A stretch of DNA of 64,000 bases from Acidobacteriota bacterium (GTDB taxonomy: Bacteria; Acidobacteriota; Thermoanaerobaculia; Gp7-AA8): assembly GCA_003223645.1 (NCBI GenBank), contig QHVT01000007.1, forward strand, positions 42,531 to 106,530. The letters are read 5' to 3'. Made by a program: the position numbers and the translations under genes. A model generated the notes under the pieces. That model was not told the DNA's origin and ran no database searches. It saw only the letters and a list, made by a program, of their open reading frames with translations. Below are positions 40,852 through 49,390 of this stretch, in pieces (the stretch's first letter is position 1; each line of letters starts with the position of its first letter).

Positions 40852-42818
40852 TGGGACGCATCCGGCGGTTGATCATCGGTCCGCCGCGCGACGTGAGCGA
40901 TCCCGAGATTTTTCATCACCTCTCGCTGATCGCGTTTTTCGCCTGGGTCGGGTTGGGCGCGGACGGTCTGTCCTCCTCGGCGTACGGACCGGAGGAAGCG
41001 TACAAGGCGCTCGGCACGCACTACCACCTGTCGATCATCCTCGTTGCGATGACGACGATCACGATCACCGTCATCGCGATCGCCTACTCGAACCTGATCC
41101 AGCACTTTCCCGGAGGCGGCGGCGGATATCTCGTGGCTTCGAAGCTGCTCGGCAACCGCGCCGGCGTCGTTTCGGGATGCGCGCTGCTCGTCGATTACGT
41201 GCTCACGATCACGGTGTCGATCGCCAGCGCATGCGATCAGATCTGGTCGTTTCTCCCTCCGCATCTCACGGCGTACAAGCTGACTGCCGAGCTCGCGCTG
41301 ATCGCGATCCTGATCCTTCTCAATCTGCGAGGCGTGCGAGAGTCGGTCAACATCCTCACGCCGATCTTCCTGCTGTTCATCGTCATGCACGTCGTGGCGA
41401 TCGTCTACGCGATCGGCTCGCACGTCACCGCACTCCCGTCCGTCTTCCGCGACGCCTCGTCCGACTTCCACACATCGGTGCAGACCCTCGGATGGGGGCC
41501 GCTCGCGCTGCTGCTGCTGCGCGCGTATTCGCTGGGCGGCGGCACGTACACCGGCATCGAAGCCGTGTCGAACGGAGTCACGATGCTTCGCGAGCCGCGT
41601 GTGCGCACCGGAAAACGGACGATGGCGTTGATGGCGTGCTCGCTGGCGCTCACGGCGGGAGGCATCATGTTCGGCTATCTCCTCACCCGCGCAACGCCGG
41701 TCGCCGGAAAGACGATGAACGCCGTGCTGCTCGAACGGCTCTTCGGATCGTGGCATGCCGGCGGCATCGGCATCGGCACGGCGCTCGTGGTCATCAGCCT
41801 CGCCGCGGAAGGATTCCTGCTCGTCGTCGCCGCGCAAGCCGGATTCCTCGACGGCCCGCGTGTTCTCGCAAACATGGCGGTCGACTCGTGGATGCCGCAC
41901 CGATTCAGCCAGCTCTCCGACCGGCTCGTCACGAAGAACGGCATCTATCTCATGGGGCTCGCTGCGATCGCGGCGCTCCTCTACACGCGCGGCGACATCA
42001 CGACGCTTGTCGTGATGTATTCGATCAACGTCTTCATCACGTTCTCGCTCACCGAGCTTGGAATGGCGCGTCACTGGATCAAGGATCGCGCGAAGGAACC
42101 GCGTTGGAAGAGCCAGCTCGCCATTCACGGCACAGGGCTCGTGATGTGCGTGAGCATTCTCGTCGTGATCGTGTTCGAGAAATTCGCGCAGGGCGGATGG
42201 ATCACCGTCGTCGTGACCAGCGTCGTCATCGGCTTCGCATTCGGGGTGCACGCCCACTACGCCGGAATCGGGGAAGGTCTCGAGCGACTGGACGAGATCC
42301 TGACGACCGTTCCGCTGCCGAAGCAGATCGCGCCGGCGGGGCCTTCCGAGCTGGATCGCAACGCGCCGGTCGCAGTCATCAGCGTCGCCTCGTTTTCGGG
42401 CTTCGGCCTTCATCAGATTCTCTCGATCCACAAATCGTTCCCCGGCTACTTCAAACAATTCGTGTTCGTCTCCGCCGCCGTCGTCGATTCCGGCACGTTC
42501 AAAGGCGCCGAAGAGCTGGAGCGGCTGGAGCAAACGACCGAGGAACATCTGCACAAGTACATCGCCTGGGCGCAGGCGAACGGCCTGAAAGCGGACTATC
42601 GGATGGCGGTGGGCACGGAAGCCGTGGCGACGATCGAAGAGCTTTGCCTCGCGCTCGCGGAGGAATTTCCGCGCGCGATCTTCTTCATGGGCCGGCTGAT
42701 TTTCCGCGAAGAGAAGTGGTATCACCGGCTGCTGCACAACGAGACGCCGCACGCGATCCAGCGGCGACTGCAATTCCAGGGCATTCAGGCGATGGTGCTT
42801 CCGATCCGGGTGTTGTGA
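40851..42818 (+). CDS. kimA: APC-superfamily transporter, KimA-like (probable K+ importer)
   Basis: 655 residues. The N-terminal cytoplasmic motif FAWVGLGADGLSSSAYGPEE and the order of about 12 membrane helices (to ~490) match KimA/KUP-like importers rather than amino-acid carriers. A soluble C-terminal domain (about 500-655) of universal-stress-like fold (VAVISVASFSGFGLHQIL) follows, where c-di-AMP binds in Bacillus KimA. A c-di-AMP riboswitch is present elsewhere in the window, so the nucleotide is probably made by this organism. The start is fused to the upstream gene stop (TGATG), and the RNase III GTG overlaps its own stop as GTGA. Confidence 0.82.
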   Translation: MGRIRRLIIGPPRDVSDPEIFHHLSLIAFFAWVGLGADGLSSSAYGPEEAYKALGTHYHLSIILVAMTTITITVIAIAYSNLIQHFPGGGGGYLVASKLLGNRAGVVSGCALLVDYVLTITVSIASACDQIWSFLPPHLTAYKLTAELALIAILILLNLRGVRESVNILTPIFLLFIVMHVVAIVYAIGSHVTALPSVFRDASSDFHTSVQTLGWGPLALLLLRAYSLGGGTYTGIEAVSNGVTMLREPRVRTGKRTMALMACSLALTAGGIMFGYLLTRATPVAGKTMNAVLLERLFGSWHAGGIGIGTALVVISLAAEGFLLVVAAQAGFLDGPRVLANMAVDSWMPHRFSQLSDRLVTKNGIYLMGLAAIAALLYTRGDITTLVVMYSINVFITFSLTELGMARHWIKDRAKEPRWKSQLAIHGTGLVMCVSILVVIVFEKFAQGGWITVVVTSVVIGFAFGVHAHYAGIGEGLERLDEILTTVPLPKQIAPAGPSELDRNAPVAVISVASFSGFGLHQILSIHKSFPGYFKQFVFVSAAVVDSGTFKGAEELERLEQTTEEHLHKYIAWAQANGLKADYRMAVGTEAVATIEELCLALAEEFPRAIFFMGRLIFREEKWYHRLLHNETPHAIQRRLQFQGIQAMVLPIRVL

Positions 42819-43546
42819 CCGAAGCGCTATACTCTAGGGGATTGGATGGCGATCTTCCCGACTTCGAGAAGCGCATCGGGTACGTTTTCGGGCGCCGCGA
42901 TTATCTTCGCCGCGCGCTGACGCACAAGTCGTACTCGCACGAGGCGAAGGAAGACAACGTCCGCCACAACGAGACGTACGAGTTTCTCGGCGACGCGGTC
43001 CTCGGCTTCGTGATCGGCGATCTCCTCTTCCAGCATTTCCCGCATCTCGACGAAGGCGCGCTCTCGAAAATGAAGGCGTACCTCGTCAGCGCGCCGAGTC
43101 TCGCCAGCAAGGCGCGCACGTACGATCTGGGTGAGGTCATCCTCCTCGGCGTCGGCGAAGAGAAAACCGGCGGGCGCCAAAAAGACTCGCTGCTGGCGAA
43201 CCTCTTCGAGGCCCTCATCGCGGCGATCTACCTCGACGGCGGCATCCATTCCGCGCGCCAGCTCATCGAGCGCGCGTTCTCCGAAGACATCCGGCGCATC
43301 GATCAGCAGGATCTGCTCTTTCAGGACTACAAGACCGCGCTGCAGGAGCTCGCGCAGGCGCGCGGACTGTTGCTGCCGGACTACAACGTCGTCGCCGAGG
43401 TCGGGCCGGATCACGACAAGACGTTCATCATCGAGGTGAAGCTCGGCAGCCTGACCGCGCGCGGCGAGGGATCGTCGAAGAAGGAAGCGCAGCAGCAGGC
43501 GGCGAAGCAGGCGCTGTCCGAGTTCTCCGGACGCTATGGAAGCTAA
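42815..43546 (+). CDS. rnc: Ribonuclease III
   Basis: 243 residues from the GTG that overlaps the transporter stop. The catalytic motif NETYEFLGDAVLG (Glu and Asp ligands) and the distal FEALIAAIYLDGG are intact. A double-stranded RNA-binding domain occupies ~165-240 (DYKTALQELAQARGLLLPDY; GEGSSKKEAQQQAAKQALSE). It cleaves structured RNA in rRNA maturation and mRNA decay. The many long palindromes transcribed in this window would be natural substrates. A TTG at 42842 is an alternative start. Confidence 0.93.
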   Translation: MTEALYSRGLDGDLPDFEKRIGYVFGRRDYLRRALTHKSYSHEAKEDNVRHNETYEFLGDAVLGFVIGDLLFQHFPHLDEGALSKMKAYLVSAPSLASKARTYDLGEVILLGVGEEKTGGRQKDSLLANLFEALIAAIYLDGGIHSARQLIERAFSEDIRRIDQQDLLFQDYKTALQELAQARGLLLPDYNVVAEVGPDHDKTFIIEVKLGSLTARGEGSSKKEAQQQAAKQALSEFSGRYGS

Positions 43547-44717
43547 CGTGGAGGACAGGCAATCCTGCCTGTCCCGCACGCACGTTCGGCAAAGAGGACA
43601 GGCAAGATTGCCTCTCCTCCACTTGATTTTGTTGCTCTCGCTCACGGTCAGCGGACAGCGAAATGATCTCGATCGCGTCCGCCGCGAGATCACGCGGCTC
43701 CGCGCGCAGCTCGAAGGGATGCGGCAGCAGGCGCAGTCGGCGGCGCGCGAATTGGAAGAGGCGGATCTCGAGCTCGGCATCCGCACGCGCGAGCTCGAGC
43801 TCGCGACCGCGGAAGAGACGCGGCTCGACAACGAACAGCACGCGCTGGAGTCGGAGATCGCGGCGCTCGTGCCGAGAATCGCGAAACAAAAAGAGGACCT
43901 GCGCAAGCGGCTCGTCGCGTTGTACCGGCTCGGCGGACTGAGCTACGTGCGCGTGGTGCTCGAGATCGACATCGAAACGAACCCGATCGAAGCGATCTCG
44001 ATGCTCAGCTACCTCGTCTCGCACGACGCGCGCGCGGTCTCGCGATTTCAAAGCGCGCAGCATGAGCTGTCGTCGCGGCAGACGCAGCTCGCCGCGCGTC
44101 TGCAGGCGCTGCATCAGACGCAGATCGCCGTCGAAGAACGCCGCCGCAGCGTCGCGCTCGCCGTGACGCAGAAGCAGATCGTCCTCGCGCGGCTGCGAAC
44201 CGAAGAGAGCGGCACGTCGCAACAGCTCGCCGCGCTCGAAGAAAAGGCGAGGCGGCTGCAGCGGCTCATCGACTCGCTGTCGCAGCAGAAAAGCGGCGGG
44301 CTCGCGCCGCAGCTCGACATCCGCAGCGTCCAGGGCGCGCTGGCCTGGCCGGTCGACGGCACCGTCATCGAGCGCTTCGGACGGCAGCGTAACCCGAAGT
44401 TTTCAACCGTAACCATCAATAATGGCCTGAAAATCGAAGCTGCTCCCGGAACGCCGGTACGCGCCGTCTTCGAGGGAACAGTTCTTTTTTCGCAGTGGTT
44501 CAAGGGATACGGGAACTTGATCATTCTGGATCACGGAAATCGCGTCTTCTCTCTTTACGGCAACGTGAAGTCGCCGCTGGTCAACATCGGCGAGCGAATC
44601 GCCAACGGTCAGCACATTGCAGGAGTGGGCGAGAGCGAAGACGCGAGCTCCGGCCATCTGTACTTCGAGATTCGCCAGGACAACCGTCCGGAAGACCCGC
44701 AAAAGTGGTTGCGATGA
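43536..44717 (+). CDS. EnvC-like coiled-coil M23 protein with degenerate zinc site
   Basis: 393 residues if the ATG at 43536 is used. A signal-like helix (LPLLHLILLLSLTVSG) is partly made from the GTGGAGGACAGG palindrome at 43548-43622, and a TTG at 43623 right after the repeat is an alternative start. Long coiled coil at about 45-245, then a LytM/M23 domain (about 285-393). The zinc ligands are lost: the HxGxD motif reads NNGLKIE and the HxH motif reads GHLYFEIR. That matches the EnvC group, which activates amidases rather than cutting the wall. It is followed directly by ctpA and yibQ-like genes, the conserved order of this module. Confidence 0.85.
   Translation: MEANVEDRQSCLSRTHVRQRGQARLPLLHLILLLSLTVSGQRNDLDRVRREITRLRAQLEGMRQQAQSAARELEEADLELGIRTRELELATAEETRLDNEQHALESEIAALVPRIAKQKEDLRKRLVALYRLGGLSYVRVVLEIDIETNPIEAISMLSYLVSHDARAVSRFQSAQHELSSRQTQLAARLQALHQTQIAVEERRRSVALAVTQKQIVLARLRTEESGTSQQLAALEEKARRLQRLIDSLSQQKSGGLAPQLDIRSVQGALAWPVDGTVIERFGRQRNPKFSTVTINNGLKIEAAPGTPVRAVFEGTVLFSQWFKGYGNLIILDHGNRVFSLYGNVKSPLVNIGERIANGQHIAGVGESEDASSGHLYFEIRQDNRPEDPQKWLR
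43548..43622. repeat. GTGGAGGACAGGCAATCCTG palindrome, copy 2 (coding)
   Basis: Same element as 37970-38046. It spans the rnc/M23 junction and is translated as VEDRQSCLSRTH and RQRGQARLPLLH at the start of the EnvC-like protein. Confidence 0.88.
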
Positions 44718-45913
44718 TGACGAAAAAGAAAATTGCATTTCTCTCCATCTCCGTCGCCTTGATGATCCTGCTGCTCACCGGCGCGCTGTTCGGCCAGGGA
44801 GCGCAGAAGTCGAGCGTGTATCGATACCTCAGCATCTTCTCCGAGGTTTTCGATCTCGTGAGAAACAACTACGTCGAACAGGTGTCGTCCGATCAGCTGA
44901 TGGACGGCGCGTTCACCGGCGTCACCGATGCGATCGACGAGTTCAGCTACTACGTGCCGCCGTCGCAGATGAGCGCGTACAAGAGCTTCGTCGACGTCGA
45001 AGACAACGGCGTCGGCCTCGTCGTGACGAAGCGCTTCGGCTACGCGTATGTCGTGGCGCCGATCGCCGGCTCGCCGGCGGACAAGGCCGGCATCGAGCGC
45101 GGCGACTTCATCGAGAAGGTCAACGGCCAGCCGACGACGAAGATGGCGTTCTGGCAGATCCGCAACGCGTTGCGCGCGAACGGACCGGTGAAGCTGCAGG
45201 TCCTGCGCGGCGGCAACACGAAGCGCGAAGAGCTGACGCTGCAGTCGGCGTCGTTCCACCCCGTCGCGCTGCAGACCAACACGATCTCCGGCGTCGGCTA
45301 CATTCGCGTTCCGTATTGGGAGAAAGGCACCGCGACGCAGTTCCGCGCGGCGCTCGACGACGCGCGCAAGCGCAACGTCCGCAAGCTGATCGTCGACCTG
45401 CGCGGCAATGCCGGCGGCTTGATGGACGAGGCGATCACGGCGGCGGATGATCTCCTCACGAGCGGACTCATTACCTCGCTCGAAGGACGCAAGATCGAGC
45501 CGAAGCAGTGGCAGGCCGACCGCAACACCTCGTTCGACGGCGAAGTCGAAGTGCTCGCCGACGTTTCGACCGCGGGCGGCGGCGAAGTGTTCGCGTCCGC
45601 GATCCGCGGCAACAACCGCGGAAAACTCATCGGCATCACGACGTACGGCAAAGCGATCGTGCAGAAGTTCGTCACGCTGCCGAGCGGCGGCGGAGTGCAG
45701 ATGACGGTGGCGCATTACACGACGCCCGATCTCAAGCCGATCACGGACGCCGGCATTCGTCCGGACGTCGTAGTCGACCTGACGGCGCAGGCGCTCGACG
45801 AAGGAGCGACGAAGGGAACGAAACGGCACAAGGATGAAGAGGACCTGATCCTCAAGAAGGCGCTGCAGATGTTCGGCGCGCAGGAGCCGGCAGCGCAGAA
45901 GAAGGCGGCGTGA
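44714..45913 (+). CDS. ctpA: S41 carboxyl-terminal protease homolog lacking the catalytic serine
   Basis: About 399 residues. N-terminal membrane/signal helix (ISVALMILLLTGALFG), PDZ domain (about 95-175, GLVVTKRFGYAYVVAPIAGS), and an S41 core with VDLRGNAGG. In CtpB the triad is Ser309/Lys334/Gln338 (spacings +25 and +4). Here Lys313 and Gln317 hold those positions, but the Ser position is Gly288 (STAGGGEV instead of the SxSASE loop). The protein is therefore a predicted pseudoprotease, or it uses a different nucleophile. ATG overlaps the EnvC-like stop, and its own stop overlaps the next GTG (GTGA). It may act as a scaffold in wall-hydrolase control. Confidence 0.85.
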   Translation: MMTKKKIAFLSISVALMILLLTGALFGQGAQKSSVYRYLSIFSEVFDLVRNNYVEQVSSDQLMDGAFTGVTDAIDEFSYYVPPSQMSAYKSFVDVEDNGVGLVVTKRFGYAYVVAPIAGSPADKAGIERGDFIEKVNGQPTTKMAFWQIRNALRANGPVKLQVLRGGNTKREELTLQSASFHPVALQTNTISGVGYIRVPYWEKGTATQFRAALDDARKRNVRKLIVDLRGNAGGLMDEAITAADDLLTSGLITSLEGRKIEPKQWQADRNTSFDGEVEVLADVSTAGGGEVFASAIRGNNRGKLIGITTYGKAIVQKFVTLPSGGGVQMTVAHYTTPDLKPITDAGIRPDVVVDLTAQALDEGATKGTKRHKDEEDLILKKALQMFGAQEPAAQKKAA

Positions 45914-46788
45914 CGCTGCGGCGGGAGCCGCAGGAACCGGACGGCGGCGCTCGCTCGACGTTCCGCACGATCGCCGTCCTCACGCTCATCCCCGTCGCCG
46001 CATTCGCATTGTTCTATGTCTGGAGCTGGCTCTCTCCGTCAGCTCCACATCCATTCCCCTCACCCCCGACTCCTCACACCTCGCCGCAGCTCGCCACGAC
46101 CGAACAATCCGCCCTTCCGCGCGTCCACGCCTCCCGCCCGCGCATCGTCCTGATCATCGACGACCTCGGCTTCGAAGGGCAGCCGCTCGATCGCGTGATG
46201 TCGCTCGACCCGAACGTCAACTGCGCGATCCTCCCGAACGCGAATCGCGCCGCGGAGTTCGCGGAGAAGCTGAACGCGCGCGGATATGAAATCCTCTGCC
46301 ATCTGCCGATGGAGCCGCAGGGACACGAGACGCCCGGGCGCAACGCGATTCTCACATCGATGTCCGACGACGAGATCGCGCGCGCGACGCGAGAGAACAT
46401 CGAGAGGATTCCGCACGCGCGCGGCATGAACAATCACATGGGATCGCGCGCGACGACCGATCGCCGGGTGATGGAGAGCGTGCTGCGCGCGCTGCCGCAC
46501 GGCATGTACTTCATCGACTCGCGGACGATCGGCAACTCGGTCGCCGCCGAGGTCGCGCGCGAGATGAACGTGCGCACCGCCGCGCGCAACGTCTTCCTCG
46601 ATGACGACGAGCGCGAATCCGCCGTGCGCAAACAACTTGCGGAGCTTGCAGCATCCGCGGAGCGGAACGGCTTCGCCATCGGCATCGGCCATCCGCATCC
46701 GGCGACGATGCGCGTCCTAGCCGAGGAGTTGCCCGAGCTTCGCGCGCGCGGCTTCCGCTTCGTGCGCGCCAGCGAAGCGGTACGCTGA
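45910..46788 (+). CDS. Divergent polysaccharide deacetylase (YibQ-like)
   Basis: 292 residues, GTG start overlapping ctpA as GTGA. A membrane helix (VLTLIPVAAFALFYVW, about 24-40) and a Pro-rich linker precede a divergent polysaccharide-deacetylase domain (about 75-290): VLIIDDLG, LPMEP, GMNNHMGSRAT, IDSRT, IGHPHP. This is the YibQ family, which sits after envC and ctpA in many Gram-negative bacteria, so the operon is the expected cell-wall module. The exact substrate in this family remains unclear. Confidence 0.87.
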   Translation: MTLRREPQEPDGGARSTFRTIAVLTLIPVAAFALFYVWSWLSPSAPHPFPSPPTPHTSPQLATTEQSALPRVHASRPRIVLIIDDLGFEGQPLDRVMSLDPNVNCAILPNANRAAEFAEKLNARGYEILCHLPMEPQGHETPGRNAILTSMSDDEIARATRENIERIPHARGMNNHMGSRATTDRRVMESVLRALPHGMYFIDSRTIGNSVAAEVAREMNVRTAARNVFLDDDERESAVRKQLAELAASAERNGFAIGIGHPHPATMRVLAEELPELRARGFRFVRASEAVR

Positions 46789-47490
46789 ATGCTGCTCTCG
46801 CTTTTCCTCATCGACCTCGCCGCGGGCCTGTACCTCTTCCTCCCGCTCGTCGGCCGACGCAACGCCGGCGTGAAGTTTTACCGGCTCGTCCTCATCACCA
46901 CCGGCGTCCTCGCGTTCTCGTCCGCGATCGCGGTTCGCTGGAACCTCATCCCCGTCGCGCTGACGCTCGTCGTCTACTTCGTGTTGCGCTATCCCAAACG
47001 CCTGATCTACCGCGCATCAGCAACGCTGCTCGCCGTCGCGTATCTCGTCTCCGCCGTCTACACTTACCAGACCGCCATCCGCCCACCGAACATCGGATGG
47101 AGCATCGCCGGCGCGCTCGCATCCGTCGCGCTGTTAGGCAGCGTCAACCTCGCCATGCTCCTCGGCCACTGGTACCTCGTCGTCCGCGGCATGCCCATCG
47201 ACCCGCTGAAACGCCTCACCCACGCGACGCTCATCACCACGATCACGCGACTCCTCCTCGTCGCGATCGCACTCTTTTTCGCGCCCGCCATGTTCCGCGA
47301 CATCTTCTTCTGGATGCGCGCCGGCTGGGGCCTCATCATCCCGCTGCTGTTGTACCCGATGGTATGGGGCACCGTCCGCATCCGCTCCACGATGGCCGCG
47401 ACGGGAATCCTCTATGTCGAAGTGGTGGCGGTGGTGATCGGGGAGGTGTTGGGCGGGTGGTTGGGGAGGATGGTGCACCTGCCGATGTGA
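46789..47490 (+). CDS. Six-helix integral membrane protein
   Basis: 233 residues; the ATG begins at the base after the yibQ-like stop (TGAATG). Six to seven hydrophobic segments (for example LLSLFLIDLAAGLYLFLPLV, LTLVVYFVLRYP, LLVAIALFFAPAMFRDIFF). A His in GHWYLV and the arrangement weakly recall membrane proteins of cytochrome or quinone biology, but no motif settles it. It is the last gene of the wall operon by position. Confidence 0.75.
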   Translation: MLLSLFLIDLAAGLYLFLPLVGRRNAGVKFYRLVLITTGVLAFSSAIAVRWNLIPVALTLVVYFVLRYPKRLIYRASATLLAVAYLVSAVYTYQTAIRPPNIGWSIAGALASVALLGSVNLAMLLGHWYLVVRGMPIDPLKRLTHATLITTITRLLLVAIALFFAPAMFRDIFFWMRAGWGLIIPLLLYPMVWGTVRIRSTMAATGILYVEVVAVVIGEVLGGWLGRMVHLPM

Positions 47491-47505
47491 GGGTTCATGC
47501 AGTAT

Positions 47506-47519
47506 GCATGTTGACATGC
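47506..47519. promoter_or_regulatory. Palindromic operator/-35 of TA module 1
   Basis: GCATG-TTGA-CATGC is an inverted repeat whose centre contains TTGACA, a perfect -35. The identical palindrome lies ahead of module 2. Further GCATG half-sites follow. This fits autorepression by the ribbon-helix-helix antitoxin. Confidence 0.6.
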
Positions 47520-47545
47520 GCCAAGCATGAATCGATATTACATTG

Positions 47546-47827
47546 ATGGGAAGAATGGTTCAGATCAGGGATGTACCGGAAGCAGTCCATCGCAAGTTGA
47601 AGGCGCGTGCGGCAGAAGAAGGGATGTCGCTTTCGAACTACGCTCTTCGTGAACTGAGAAAGTCTGCCGAACGGCTCACGAACAAGGAGATCATGGAGCG
47701 CCTGGCGGCGCTGCCGCCGATTGTCACGAAGACTTCGTCGGTCGACATGGTCCGCGAAGGCCGGGAGGAGAGAGAGCGTGAGCTCGACCGCCGGATCGAC
47801 GAACAAATCAAGCGCCGTCGTCGTTGA
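47546..47827 (+). CDS. FitA/VapB-type antitoxin 1 (ribbon-helix-helix)
   Basis: 93 residues. The N-terminal ribbon-helix-helix (MVQIRDVPEAVHRKLKARAA) binds DNA. A charged C-terminal helix (VREGREERERELDRRIDEQI) should wrap the toxin. I chose ATG 47546 by analogy with module 2 (MGRMVQ versus MSKMVQ); TTG 47543 and ATG 47555 are possible. It overlaps the toxin gene by 50 bp. It presumably represses its own promoter at the palindrome 27 bp upstream. Confidence 0.87.
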   Translation: MGRMVQIRDVPEAVHRKLKARAAEEGMSLSNYALRELRKSAERLTNKEIMERLAALPPIVTKTSSVDMVREGREERERELDRRIDEQIKRRRR

Positions 47828-48212
47828 TGCGTCGGCCATTTTCGACCTGATCACGAACGGCGCGCGCGCTCCTCAGTTGCGCAGCAGGCTGCTTCGGGAA
47901 GACGTCATCCTGTACGCGCCTGCGGTGCTCGATCTTGAGATTCTGCAGACCGCTCGCAAGTACGTCTTGAGAGGCGAGATGGACGCCAATGATGCTGCCG
48001 CGGCGTTCGCGTCCTACGCAACGCTCGTCATCGCTCGCTTTGCGATTGATCCGCTATTCGGTCGCATTTGGTCGCTGAGAGACAACTTCACCGCCTACGA
48101 CGCCGCTTATGTCGCGCTCGCCGAGGCGTATCGAATCCCTCTGATCACCCTCGACGCCCGCCTCGCGAAAGCCGCTTCGCTCACCACAGCCAACGTCGAG
48201 CTCTTCGCCTAA
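47778..48212 (+). CDS. PIN-domain toxin 1 (VapC/FitB family)
   Basis: 144 residues from a GTG with GGAGGAGAG 6-8 bases upstream. PIN-domain acidic residues: Asp17 (VVVDASA), Glu in APAVLDLEIL, and Asp in TAYDAAYVALAE and LITLDARLAK. VapC enzymes cut tRNA or rRNA. It is translated from within the antitoxin gene, so its dose depends on the antitoxin. About 60% of recognisable positions match module 2, which looks like a tandem duplication. Confidence 0.87.
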   Translation: MSSTAGSTNKSSAVVVDASAIFDLITNGARAPQLRSRLLREDVILYAPAVLDLEILQTARKYVLRGEMDANDAAAAFASYATLVIARFAIDPLFGRIWSLRDNFTAYDAAYVALAEAYRIPLITLDARLAKAASLTTANVELFA

Positions 48213-48260
48213 GAGGTTCATCTCTTGCCTGACCGGGTAAGCGATATTTGCATGTGCAGC

Positions 48261-48274
48261 GCATGTTGACATGC
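48261..48274. promoter_or_regulatory. Palindromic operator/-35 of TA module 2
   Basis: The same GCATG-TTGA-CATGC palindrome as at 47506-47519, with TTGACA inside, 28 bp before the antitoxin ATG, and more GCATG half-sites around it. Confidence 0.6.
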
Positions 48275-48301
48275 GTTGCGCATGGATCCATGCTCGATAG
48301 C

Positions 48302-48568
48302 ATGAGCAAGATGGTTCAAGTCAGGAATATGCCGGAGCACATTCACCGCAAACTGAAGGAGCGTGCGGCGAGGGCCGGCATGTCGTTGTCGGACTACATT
48401 CTCATGGAACTGAGAAAGAGTGCGGAGGTTCCGACGCTCGAGGAGATGAAGGCCAGGCTCGCGAAGCTTCCTCCCGTGAAAACGGGCACTTCCACGGTGC
48501 ACATCATTCGCGAAGAGCGAAACAACCGCGACCGCGAGATCGAGCGACGGATTCGTGGTCGTCGTTGA
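48302..48568 (+). CDS. FitA/VapB-type antitoxin 2
   Basis: 88 residues with the ribbon-helix-helix MVQVRNMPEHIHRKLKERAA and charged tail REERNNRDREIERRI. It is paralogous to the antitoxin at 47546, more divergent in the middle (KARLAKLPPVKTGTSTVHII). It overlaps the second toxin by 14 bp. The N-terminal DNA-binding residues are nearly the same as in module 1 and the operators are identical, so cross-regulation of the two modules is likely. Confidence 0.87.
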   Translation: MSKMVQVRNMPEHIHRKLKERAARAGMSLSDYILMELRKSAEVPTLEEMKARLAKLPPVKTGTSTVHIIREERNNRDREIERRIRGRR

Positions 48569-48953
48569 TGCATCGGCAATGGCGGACGTCCTCTTGGGGC
48601 GGCCCCTCGCGCCGGCTCTGCGCGCGCGCCTGTTCCGTGATGACGAGTCGCTACATGCGCCGCATTTGATCGACCCCGAGGTCCTTCAGGCGGTTCGTCG
48701 ATCGGTGCTGGCGGGTTTTGTCACGCCCGATCTCGCCGATACCGCCGTTCGCGAATATCTGGATATCCGGCTTACGCGTCACCCTCAGGATTTCTTGCTC
48801 GAACGAGCATGGCAACTGCGGCAGAACTTTACCGTCTATGACGCAATGTACGTTGCGCTTGCCGAGGTTCTGGAGGCGCCGCTCGTCACGCTTGACGCAG
48901 GACTGGCGAAAGCCGCATCGCGGCTTACCGTCAACGTCGAGCTCTTCGCCTGA
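48555..48953 (+). CDS. PIN-domain toxin 2 (VapC/FitB family)
   Basis: 132 residues, GTG start overlapping the antitoxin. PIN acids: Asp5 (VVVDASA), Glu in HLIDPEVLQA, Asp in TVYDAMYVALAE and LVTLDAGLAK. The C-terminal VNVELFA is shared with toxin 1. It lacks the 12-residue N-terminal extension of toxin 1, consistent with a different start choice after duplication. Confidence 0.87.
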   Translation: MVVVDASAMADVLLGRPLAPALRARLFRDDESLHAPHLIDPEVLQAVRRSVLAGFVTPDLADTAVREYLDIRLTRHPQDFLLERAWQLRQNFTVYDAMYVALAEVLEAPLVTLDAGLAKAASRLTVNVELFA

Positions 48954-48954
48954 A

Positions 48955-49389
48955 TCAATGCCCCTCCTCCGCCCCCGGAGGTGCCGCGCCGTACACGTGG
49001 CGGTCGTGCACCACCAGATCGAACGGCTTGATCGCGGGCGGAATCGCGTAGCCGCGATGCACGGCCTGGCATTGGTAGCAGACGATCACGTCCTTCACGA
49101 CTTTCCAGATGATGTAGTCGAGGATCGTGACGCCGATGAGGGGGATGATCGTCCACGGGACGAAGGCCGCGCCGAGGACGACTAAGGCGATGCCGGTTTT
49201 GCGGTTGAAGTCTTTTTGAAAATAGAGCTGGTCGTGATCGCAGGCAGCGCAGCGATCGATCACCGCGTTTTCAGGAGGCGCGACGACGGAAGACGGGGTG
49301 TTGCAACGCTCGCACGCCGAAGGCGGCTCGCCTGCGGTGCGGGCGAGCCGAGCTTCGCAATGGGGACAGAGGTAGTGGACGGAAGACAT
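48955..49389 (-). CDS. Membrane protein with zinc-ribbon N-terminus
   Basis: 144 residues. Two CxxC pairs at the N-terminus (CPHCEARL..., CERCNTP) and a third pair (CAACDHDQ) form zinc ribbons; a hydrophobic hairpin (IALVVLGAAFVPWTIIPLIG) follows; then CYQC near the C-terminal end. I chose ATG 49389 because earlier in-frame sequence is translated from a palindrome. It is convergent with the second toxin (1-bp gap between stops) and lies downstream of efp on the same strand. Function unknown. Confidence 0.75.
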   Translation of the reverse strand: MSSVHYLCPHCEARLARTAGEPPSACERCNTPSSVVAPPENAVIDRCAACDHDQLYFQKDFNRKTGIALVVLGAAFVPWTIIPLIGVTILDYIIWKVVKDVIVCYQCQAVHRGYAIPPAIKPFDLVVHDRHVYGAAPPGAEEGH

Positions 49390-49390
49390 A

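Noticed and set aside
40728..42773. 681-residue antisense frame over the KimA-like gene
   Set aside because: Shadow of the transporter; composition is Arg/Asp/Glu-rich with no hydrophobic core or motif.
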